Notes under the pieces: model-generated
What the model was told of the DNA's origin: nothing
Seen by the model: only the letters and a program-made list of their open reading frames with translations
The model's database searches: none
Shown: positions 1-5,103 of the stretch, one piece after another
Layout: the number at the start of each line of letters is the position of its first letter
Position numbering within the stretch: the stretch's first letter is position 1
Made by a program: the position numbers and the translations under genes
From: Bacteroidales bacterium
GTDB lineage: Bacteria > Bacteroidota > Bacteroidia > Bacteroidales > Paludibacteraceae
DNA: 7,663 bases
Assembly (NCBI GenBank): GCA_018066005.1
Contig: JAGHSG010000042.1
Span: forward strand, 1-7,663
Direction of reading: 5' to 3'

Positions 1-17
1 TGTAACGTGTAGAGATT

Positions 18-545
18 ATGCGAATCATAAGTGGTAAATATGGGGGGCGTCGATTGGCGCCCCCTAAAAATATAACGGCAAGACCGACTACCGATTTTGC
101 CAAAGAGAGTTTATTCAATCTGCTCAACAACCGTTTGGACTTTGAGGGATTGGATATGTTGGACCTGTTTGCAGGCACAGGCGGTATAGGTATGGAGTTT
201 ATCTCCCGAGGAGCCCGGTCGGTCACTTCCGTTGAACTGGCACACACCCAGCAAAACTTCATCATATCTGCATGCAAGCAATTAGGAATCACCAACTTAT
301 CGTTGGTACGGAGTGATGTGTTTAAGTTCATCAACGCCTGCCGCGTGCAGTACGATTTTATCTATGCCGACCCACCCTATGCGTTGGATAAATTGCCGTT
401 GTTGCCGGACTTGGTCTTGCCCTTGCTGAAAGCCGACGGACTGTTCGTATTGGAGCACGGCAAAGACAACGATTTCAGCACGCATCCCAACTTTATAGAG
501 ATGCGCGTCTATGGAAGTGTACACTTCTCCTTTTTTCACCCTTAA
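18..545 (+). CDS. rsmD: 16S rRNA (guanine966-N2)-methyltransferase RsmD
   Basis: RsmD transfers a methyl group from S-adenosylmethionine to N2 of G966 of 16S rRNA during 30S assembly, in the cytoplasm. The 175-residue protein has the family layout: an N-terminal MRIISGKYGGR segment, the RPTTDFAKESLFN region (22-34), the SAM-binding loop DLFAGTGGIGME (49-60) and the catalytic ADPPY motif (117-121) typical of N2-guanine and N6-adenine methyltransferases. Length is normal for the family. ATG at 18 gives the canonical MRIISG start, and no Shine-Dalgarno is seen. Stop codons at 3-5 and 10-12 could end an upstream gene, but too little is present to name it. It converges on mltG with an 18-bp gap and no obvious terminator hairpin. 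Function rests on motif recognition and is secure. Confidence 0.95.
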   Translation: MRIISGKYGGRRLAPPKNITARPTTDFAKESLFNLLNNRLDFEGLDMLDLFAGTGGIGMEFISRGARSVTSVELAHTQQNFIISACKQLGITNLSLVRSDVFKFINACRVQYDFIYADPPYALDKLPLLPDLVLPLLKADGLFVLEHGKDNDFSTHPNFIEMRVYGSVHFSFFHP

Positions 546-563
546 TAAACAGGTACAATCCGC

Positions 564-1610
564 TTAGCGAATATGTCGTTTATTCAGTTCGCGACGGTAA
601 GCAGCCGCCACGCGTTGGTGTTGTGCGTAGGTGGATGAGAAAACATGCGTACCGGACCAATCCGGATTGGCGCACATATAGATATAATCCGTATTAGGCG
701 CGTCCAAGACGGCATCTATGGCTTTGCCGTTGGCACAGCGGATAGGTCCGGGAGGAAGACCGGCATACTTATATGTATTATACGGAGAGTCTTTCTGCAA
801 CAAGTCGCCCCCTACCCGCTGAACGGAGAAATCACCATTGGCAAAGATAACCGTCGGACACGCCTGCAAAGCCATGCCTTTGCGCAAGCGGTTGAGGTAC
901 AGACTGGCAATAATAGGATGCTCAATGGTGTTATGGGTTTCTGATTCGACGATGCTGGCAAGCGTGGCTACTTCGGCAAGAGTCAGTCCTTTTTTCTCGG
1001 CCTTGGCACGTCGCTCCTCTGTCCAAAAGCGGTTATACTCCTTATTCATACGCGCAAAGAGGTCATCTACCGACACGGACCAATAGACTTCATAGGTGTT
1101 CGGGATAAACAGACAGACAGCAGTCTGCGGATTCAGTCCGTATTGCGCCATATAGTCCACAGAATCAAGGCGTTGCATAACCGACGCCGAATCCAACATG
1201 AGCACCTTATCCAAGCGTGCAGCCAGTTGTTGAGGCGTCCGTATCTGATTGGTGAAAGACAGGTTGACGGGAGTCTCCCGCCCGTGCGTCATGCGCGAGA
1301 TAAGAGATTGGTCCCCAAAACGGGCAGGAAACTTGTAATATCCGGGCACAGGTTGCGTAAAATCGGCTCGGCGTATATGGCGACGCATCAACCAAGGCGA
1401 TTGCACCCGATAATCCTGCTGCATAAGCGTTACAACACTACCCACAGACATATCAGGATAGACATAGTAACCATGCTCCTGATTATCCTGACTGACCCAG
1501 TTAGACACGTACAAGCGGAAGTAATTAACCGCCACTAACCACAACACTAAACCTATTAGAACGGCTGCTGCACAGCCGATAAGGACATATATTTTCTTGA
1601 CTTTTTCCAT
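564..1610 (-). CDS. mltG: Endolytic murein transglycosylase MltG (YceG family)
   Basis: MltG is an inner-membrane lytic transglycosylase that cuts nascent glycan strands inside the chain and is thought to set strand length. From ATG at 1610 the protein has 348 residues: a short basic N-terminus (MEKVKK), one membrane segment (about 7-28), a LysM-like or variable part, then the YceG catalytic domain. The signature ASIVESET lies at 218-225, with E222 matching the catalytic glutamate of E. coli MltG (E218). Also present are the conserved SPYNTYKYAGLPPGPI block (about 275-290) and the FSSTYAQH end. An in-frame TTG at 1622 would add four residues, but it lies inside the -7 promoter box, so ATG 1610 is preferred. 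It is divergent from tyrS and appears monocistronic here. Function is confident; the start is slightly less so. Confidence 0.93.
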   Translation of the reverse strand: MEKVKKIYVLIGCAAAVLIGLVLWLVAVNYFRLYVSNWVSQDNQEHGYYVYPDMSVGSVVTLMQQDYRVQSPWLMRRHIRRADFTQPVPGYYKFPARFGDQSLISRMTHGRETPVNLSFTNQIRTPQQLAARLDKVLMLDSASVMQRLDSVDYMAQYGLNPQTAVCLFIPNTYEVYWSVSVDDLFARMNKEYNRFWTEERRAKAEKKGLTLAEVATLASIVESETHNTIEHPIIASLYLNRLRKGMALQACPTVIFANGDFSVQRVGGDLLQKDSPYNTYKYAGLPPGPIRCANGKAIDAVLDAPNTDYIYMCANPDWSGTHVFSSTYAQHQRVAAAYRRELNKRHIR

Positions 1611-1619
1611 AATCGGCTG

Positions 1620-1651
1620 CAAAAGTACACTTTTTTTTGCATATTTGCAAA
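1620..1651 (-). promoter_or_regulatory. Bacteroidetes-type promoter for mltG
   Basis: On the minus strand, TTTG (1651-1648) is followed after exactly 20 bp by TACTTTTG (1627-1620), matching the TTTG / 19-21 bp / TAnnTTTG consensus of the Bacteroidetes primary sigma factor. The -7 box ends only 9 bp before the mltG ATG, so the transcript should be leaderless or nearly so. It overlaps the tyrS promoter by 16 bp. Confidence 0.8.
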
Positions 1652-1667
1652 TTTTTTAGTACCTTTG
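1636..1667 (+). promoter_or_regulatory. Bacteroidetes-type promoter for tyrS
   Basis: TTTG at 1636-1639, a 20-bp spacer and TACCTTTG at 1660-1667 match the primary sigma factor consensus of Bacteroidetes. The start ATG lies 24 bp beyond the -7 box, which predicts a leader of roughly 15-20 nt. That leaves no room for a T-box or other long leader control of this synthetase gene. Its -33 end interleaves with that of the divergent mltG promoter. Confidence 0.85.
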
Positions 1668-1691
1668 CAGCAAATTTGAAAAAGAAAAATC

Positions 1692-2990
1692 ATGACAAAG
1701 AATTTTGTAGAAGAGTTGAAATGGCGCGGGATGCTGCAAGACATGATTCCCGGCACCGAAGAACAGTTGCAAAAAGAGGTTACTTCCGCCTATTTGGGTA
1801 TAGACCCGACGGCAGACAGTTTACATATCGGACACCTGTGCGGTATCATGATGCTGCGTCACTTGCAACGTTGCGGGCATAAGCCCATCGCCCTGATTGG
1901 CGGTGCCACAGGTATGATTGGCGACCCCAGCGGCAAGAGTGCCGAGCGTAACCTGCTGAACGAAGAGACGTTAGCACACAATGTGGCTTGCATCAAAAAG
2001 CAATTGGAGCACTTCCTGGACTTCAACAGCACAGAGCCCAACGCTGCCGAATTGGTCAATAACTACGAGTGGATGAAAGATTTCACCTTTATTGATTTCG
2101 CGCGTAATATAGGCAAACTCATTACCGTCAATTACATGATGGCAAAAGATAGTGTCAAGAAGCGTTTTAACGGCGAATTTAACTGCGGTATGTCGTTCAC
2201 CGAGTCCACCTATCAGTTGCTGCAACGATACGATTTCTACTACCTCAATACGCACAAAAACTGCAAACTGCAGATGGGCGGTAGCGACCAATGGGGCAAT
2301 GTAACCACCGGCATGGAACTGATTAAAAAGATGACCGGAAATGACGCTTTTGCCCTCACTTGTCCTCTTATCACCAAAGCCGACGGCAAGAAGTTCGGTA
2401 AGACCGAGCAAGGCAATGTATGGCTCAGCAAAGAATATACCAGTCCGTATCGTTTCTATCAGTTCTGGCTGAACGTGAGTGACGAAGACGCAAAACGCTA
2501 TATCAAAATATTCACTTCGCTGGAAAAAGATGAGATAGATGCCCTTATTGCCGAGCATGACCAAGCTCCGCATTTACGCGCGTTGCAGAAGCGTTTGGCG
2601 GAAGAAGTGACGATTATGGTACATAGCCGCGAGGACTATGAGCAAGCCGTAGAAGCGACGAATATACTCTTTGGAAAAGCCACCAAAGAAGCCCTTGAAA
2701 AATTGGATGAACAGACGTTCCTGCAAGTCTTTGAAGGCGTGCAACAGTTCAAGATAAGCAAAGCCGAATTGGAAGCAGGTATTCCCCCGCTCGATTTATT
2801 GGCAGAGAAGACGCAGATTTTCCCCAGCAAAGGAGAAGCCCGCAAAATGATTCAGGCAAACGGTTTTAGCATGAACAAAGAGAAACTTACCGACCCTCAG
2901 ACGGCTATTAATGCAAGCGCCCTGATTGATGGTAAATATATCTTGTTCCAAAAAGGAAAGAAAGACTATTTCTTAGTTGTAGCGGAATAA
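1692..2990 (+). CDS. tyrS: Tyrosine--tRNA ligase (class Ic, bacterial TyrRS)
   Basis: This enzyme activates tyrosine with ATP and loads it on tRNA-Tyr in the cytoplasm. The 432-residue protein has the complete TyrRS architecture: the Rossmann catalytic domain with the HIGH signature at 45-48, the substrate region GGATGMIGDPSG (70-81), the tyrosine-recognition helix YQLLQRYD (174-181; Y174, Q178, D181), QMGGSDQWGN (194-203) and the KMSKS equivalent KFGKT (234-238). An anticodon-binding linker follows, then a C-terminal S4-like RNA-binding domain (about 363-432, core SKGEARKMIQANGF). The Y-Q-D triad marks TyrRS rather than TrpRS. ATG at 1692 follows an A-rich leader without a Shine-Dalgarno. 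The gene has its own promoter and ends just before a strong hairpin, so it is probably transcribed alone. Nothing is truncated. Confidence 0.97.
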   Translation: MTKNFVEELKWRGMLQDMIPGTEEQLQKEVTSAYLGIDPTADSLHIGHLCGIMMLRHLQRCGHKPIALIGGATGMIGDPSGKSAERNLLNEETLAHNVACIKKQLEHFLDFNSTEPNAAELVNNYEWMKDFTFIDFARNIGKLITVNYMMAKDSVKKRFNGEFNCGMSFTESTYQLLQRYDFYYLNTHKNCKLQMGGSDQWGNVTTGMELIKKMTGNDAFALTCPLITKADGKKFGKTEQGNVWLSKEYTSPYRFYQFWLNVSDEDAKRYIKIFTSLEKDEIDALIAEHDQAPHLRALQKRLAEEVTIMVHSREDYEQAVEATNILFGKATKEALEKLDEQTFLQVFEGVQQFKISKAELEAGIPPLDLLAEKTQIFPSKGEARKMIQANGFSMNKEKLTDPQTAINASALIDGKYILFQKGKKDYFLVVAE

Positions 2991-2999
2991 GTTTCCCAT

Positions 3000-3029
3000 A
3001 CCGTTGGTAGTTGCATGACTACCAACGGT
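3000..3029. terminator. Hairpin between converging tyrS and nitroreductase genes
   Basis: A perfect 12-bp inverted repeat (3000-3011 ACCGTTGGTAGT and 3018-3029 ACTACCAACGGT) encloses a 6-nt loop. It starts 10 bp after the tyrS stop. Its right arm contains the stop codon (3019-3021) and last two full codons of the opposing nitroreductase gene. Symmetry and position suggest a bidirectional terminator. There is no T-tract on either side, so it is not a textbook intrinsic terminator and may instead protect 3' ends. Confidence 0.65.
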
Positions 3030-3630
3030 TATAGTGAATATTGTCCGTATTCCATTTATCTTTTATTTCCGGTTGTTCAGCAGGCACACCTACCGGCACA
3101 ATACAAAGCGGAATTATATACTCCGGCAGTCCCAAGAGTTGTTGCGCCGCCGTAGCGCGCTCCATATTGGGGTGCAAACCTGTCCACACGGCTCCTAAGC
3201 CCATAGCGTGAGCAGCCAAAAGGATATTCTCCGTGGCAGCGCTGACATCGTTAATCCAGAAATCTTCACTTCCTTGAATAGCTTTGGTCAAGTCCCCACA
3301 GGGAATGATAGCACACGCGGGCTTTTGGTCACAACGACTATACGGGAACTCCTGCCCTAACTGTTCCAAAATAGAGTCTTCGGTTACAACGATGAAAGCC
3401 CAAGGCTGATGATTCATGGCGCTGGGAGCAGCCATAGCACATTGAAGCAAGGTTTGAATCTGTTCCTCAGAAATCTTCTCACCCGTAAACGCACGCACGG
3501 ACACACGTGTGCGCATGCAATTAATAATAAGGTCTTGTTCCATGTTTACGTTTTGATTTTCGTTTACATTTGCTTTTTGACACCCCATCAGAACTATTCC
3601 GATTAAGGCGAAGAGTGCGATTTTTTTCAT
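3019..3630 (-). CDS. Nitroreductase-family (FMN) predicted lipoprotein
   Basis: Nitroreductase-fold proteins bind FMN and reduce nitro compounds, quinones or other substrates with NAD(P)H; the substrate here is unknown. The 203-residue protein shows the FMN-binding R-x-S-x-R pattern in RTRVSVRAF (40-48), the APSAMNHQPWAFIVV block (68-82), the mid-region ATENILLAAHAMGLGAVWTG (132-151) and a final PVGVP turn (179-183). Unlike usual cytosolic members it begins with a lipoprotein signal: MKK, a hydrophobic stretch (4-14) and a lipobox LMGC with C17 as the lipidation site. An upstream extension of the frame is possible, but it would run through the promoter and bury the signal peptide, so ATG 3630 is chosen. 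M30 (MEQDL) is an alternative start giving a cytosolic protein, but the well-formed signal and close promoter favour the longer one. It is transcribed alone. Confidence 0.88.
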   Translation of the reverse strand: MKKIALFALIGIVLMGCQKANVNENQNVNMEQDLIINCMRTRVSVRAFTGEKISEEQIQTLLQCAMAAPSAMNHQPWAFIVVTEDSILEQLGQEFPYSRCDQKPACAIIPCGDLTKAIQGSEDFWINDVSAATENILLAAHAMGLGAVWTGLHPNMERATAAQQLLGLPEYIIPLCIVPVGVPAEQPEIKDKWNTDNIHYNRW

Positions 3631-3670
3631 TATGATTGGTTTTAATGGATTATTATTCTCATTGACGTTG

Positions 3671-3702
3671 CAAAGGTACGATATTTTTTTGAAATATGCA
3701 AA
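3671..3702 (-). promoter_or_regulatory. Bacteroidetes-type promoter for the nitroreductase gene
   Basis: On the minus strand, TTTG (3702-3699), a 20-bp spacer and TACCTTTG (3678-3671) give an exact consensus match. The ATG at 3630 lies 40 bp beyond the -7 box, leaving a leader of about 30-35 nt. This supports the signal-peptide start and rules out the longer reading frame that would begin upstream of the promoter. Confidence 0.85.
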
Positions 3703-3721
3703 AAATAGGCAAAAAATAGGC
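3700..3721. repeat. 11-bp tandem duplication upstream of the nitroreductase promoter
   Basis: AAAAAATAGGC occurs twice in direct succession (3700-3710 and 3711-3721). The copies begin at the -33 box of the nitroreductase promoter and extend upstream. The period is about one helical turn, so the A-tracts are phased. The repeat also lies upstream of the tRNA-Gln promoter. It may be bent DNA or a duplicated binding site; the function is unproven. Confidence 0.6.
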
Positions 3722-3758
3722 AATAATATAAAAATATTCACTTTTTTTGCTCTAAAAT

Positions 3759-3789
3759 TTTGTCATGTCAAAAATTTGTTGTACCTTTG
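3759..3789 (+). promoter_or_regulatory. Bacteroidetes-type promoter for tRNA-Gln
   Basis: TTTG at 3759-3762, a 19-bp spacer and TACCTTTG at 3782-3789 match the primary sigma factor consensus. The mature tRNA starts 22 bp beyond the -7 box, leaving a short 5' leader for RNase P removal. It is the only clear promoter upstream of the whole rplY-pth cluster. Confidence 0.85.
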
Positions 3790-3811
3790 CAGCCGCTTTT
3801 GAGAAAAGTAG

Positions 3812-3882
3812 TGCCTAATCGTATATCGGTAGTACATCAGATTTTGGTTCTGAGGGGCGAGGTTCGACTCCTCGTTAGGCAA
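3812..3882 (+). tRNA. tRNA-Gln(UUG)
   Basis: A full cloverleaf is visible. The acceptor stem TGCCTAA/TTAGGCA has 7 pairs with U1-A72, as usual for bacterial tRNA-Gln. The D-arm GTAT/GTAC has a seven-base loop with GG. The anticodon stem TCAGA/TCTGA holds loop TTTTGGT, placing anticodon TTG at 3844-3846. The variable region is GGGG, and the T-arm CGAGG/CCTCG has loop TTCGACT. The discriminator base is A3882. No CCA is encoded, so it must be added after transcription. Length is 71 nt. It should read CAA and, by wobble, CAG. Confidence 0.96.
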
Positions 3883-3883
3883 C

Positions 3884-3906
3884 AAAGCCCGGAAGAAGGG
3901 CTTTTT
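3884..3906 (+). terminator. Intrinsic terminator after tRNA-Gln
   Basis: A 7-bp stem AAAGCCC (3884-3890) and GGGCTTT (3898-3904), with a 7-nt loop, runs directly into a T-tract (3902-3906). It starts one base after the tRNA discriminator. It lies 52 bp before the rplY start with no clear promoter in between, so termination may be incomplete. Confidence 0.75.
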
Positions 3907-3925
3907 ATATGTTTAATGATAAGTA

Positions 3926-3939
3926 AGGTCTAACGACCT
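3926..3939 (+). other. Small inverted repeat in the rplY leader
   Basis: AGGTC (3926-3930) and GACCT (3935-3939) flank a 4-nt loop, 19 bp before the rplY ATG. It could be a short leader hairpin, but five pairs are weak and could arise by chance. Confidence 0.3.
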
Positions 3940-3958
3940 GAATAAAGTAACAAACACA

Positions 3959-4534
3959 ATGAAAACATTTGAATTGAATGGTACTCTTCGTAATGAGTAC
4001 GGCAAGAAAGCTAACAAAGCTTTGCGCAAACAAAATCTCATTCCTTGCAACATCTACGGCTGTGGCGAGAATCTCACTTTCACCGTTACTGACGCTGATG
4101 CACGCAAACTCATCTACACTCCTGACACATTGGTAGTGGCTCTCACGATTGGTGAGACCAAGAAAATGGCTGTTGTTAAAGAGATGCAATTCCACCCCGT
4201 AAGTGGCGTTTGCTTCCATATCGACTTCCTTGAAGTTAATGACAAGAAGCCCGTTACCGTTGAAATACCTATCTCGCTGACCGGTCACGCAGAAGGTGTT
4301 AAAGCCGGTGGTAAACTGAGTCTGGAGATGCGCAAACTGAAAATTAACGGTATCTACACCAATATTCCTGAGCGCGTAATCATTGACGTTACGAACCTCG
4401 GTTTAGGTAAGAAATTGTTTGTCAGCGAAGTTTCCGTTGAAAACTGCACCGTTAAGAGTGTTAAAGAGGCTATCGTTGCTCAGGTTAAGGCAACACGTAA
4501 CAGTGCCGCTGCCGAGAGCGAAGCTGCTGAATAA
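3959..4534 (+). CDS. rplY: 50S ribosomal protein L25, long TL5/CTC form
   Basis: L25 binds 5S rRNA in the 50S central protuberance. The 191-residue length marks the two-domain TL5/CTC (general stress protein) form, not the short form of about 95 residues found in E. coli. The N-terminal 5S-binding beta-barrel covers about 1-92 (RNEYGKKANKALRKQNLIPCNIYG at 11-34, ending in HIDFLEV at 87-93). The C-terminal domain contains the conserved SLTGHAEGVKAGGKLSLEMR stretch (106-125), and the tail ends in an Ala/Glu-rich run. ATG at 3959 follows an A-rich leader without a Shine-Dalgarno, as is common for Bacteroidetes. It starts the co-directional cluster and ends 2 bp before pth. No promoter of its own was found, so transcription may reach it from the tRNA-Gln promoter. 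Confidence 0.94.
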   Translation: MKTFELNGTLRNEYGKKANKALRKQNLIPCNIYGCGENLTFTVTDADARKLIYTPDTLVVALTIGETKKMAVVKEMQFHPVSGVCFHIDFLEVNDKKPVTVEIPISLTGHAEGVKAGGKLSLEMRKLKINGIYTNIPERVIIDVTNLGLGKKLFVSEVSVENCTVKSVKEAIVAQVKATRNSAAAESEAAE

Positions 4535-4536
4535 GT

Positions 4537-5103
4537 ATGAGTAAGTTCCTGATTGTCGGGTTAGGCAATATCGGAGACGAATACCGTAATACCCGACACA
4601 ACATAGGATTCCGCATGTTGGACGCTTTTGCCGAAGCGTCCAACATTGCTTTTGAAGACAAGCGTTACGGGTTTGTCGGAAAGGGGCGTGTCAAAAATGC
4701 CGAAGTCGTGCTACTCAAACCCAGCACCTTTATGAACCTCAGCGGAAACGCCGTTCGTTATTGGATGAACGAAGAGAAAATTCCATTAGAGAACGTATTA
4801 GTTCTTGTGGATGACCTTAACCTGCCCTTCGGCACAATCCGTATTCGCAAGCAAGGTAGCAACGGCGGACACAATGGTTTGGGACACATTCAGCAAATAC
4901 TGAACACACCTAACTACGCACGCGTACGTTTTGGCATAGGAAACGCGTACACGCGCGGCGCGCAAGTCAACTTCGTACTCGGCCAGTGGACCGACGAAGA
5001 AGAACAACAGATGCCGGACAGACTGAACGTGATAAAAGAGATTATACCGTCTTTCTGCCTGCAAGGAATAGACAAAACGATGAACTTATTTAATGGGAAA
5101 TGA
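4537..5103 (+). CDS. pth: Peptidyl-tRNA hydrolase (Pth1 type)
   Basis: Pth cleaves the ester bond of peptidyl-tRNA that has dropped off the ribosome, freeing tRNA for reuse. The 188-residue protein has the bacterial Pth signature at its start, GLGNIG...YRNTRHNIGF, with N11 and the catalytic H21. It also has KPSTFMNLSG (61-70; N67), VDDLNLPFG (91-99; D92) and SNGGHNGLGHI (108-118; N113), matching the E. coli set N10, H20, N68, D93 and N114. The usual GLGNPG reads GLGNIG here, a substitution outside the catalytic residues. It starts 2 bp after rplY, and its TGA overlaps the ATG of the next gene by 4 bp (ATGA), implying one transcript and translational coupling. Identification is secure. Confidence 0.96.
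   Translation: MSKFLIVGLGNIGDEYRNTRHNIGFRMLDAFAEASNIAFEDKRYGFVGKGRVKNAEVVLLKPSTFMNLSGNAVRYWMNEEKIPLENVLVLVDDLNLPFGTIRIRKQGSNGGHNGLGHIQQILNTPNYARVRFGIGNAYTRGAQVNFVLGQWTDEEEQQMPDRLNVIKEIIPSFCLQGIDKTMNLFNGK

Noticed and set aside
1..17. End of an upstream gene
   Set aside because: Stops at 3-5 and 10-12 are compatible with one, but four or fewer codons are visible, so neither frame nor family can be supported.
1143..1538. Open frame of 131 codons on the plus strand
   Set aside because: It lies wholly antisense to mltG. Its translation is rich in Arg, His and Ile with no recognisable domain, and it has no promoter; it is a shadow frame.
1971..2573. Open frame of 200 codons on the minus strand
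   Set aside because: It is antisense to the conserved tyrS catalytic domain and resembles no family I know; it is a by-product of tyrS codon use.
3502..3511. Palindrome CACACGTGTG
   Set aside because: It lies within the nitroreductase coding sequence over the FMN-binding RTRVSVRA region, so it is explained by Arg/Val codons. It is too short to suggest an operator.
3631..3741. N-terminal extension of the nitroreductase frame by 37 codons
   Set aside because: It would begin upstream of and run through the consensus promoter at 3671-3702, and it would bury the lipoprotein signal peptide. The 3630 start explains both.
3908..3915. TATGTTTA as a possible -7 box for rplY
   Set aside because: The last base departs from TAnnTTTG and no TTTG lies about 20 bp upstream. 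It also overlaps the end of the terminator region.
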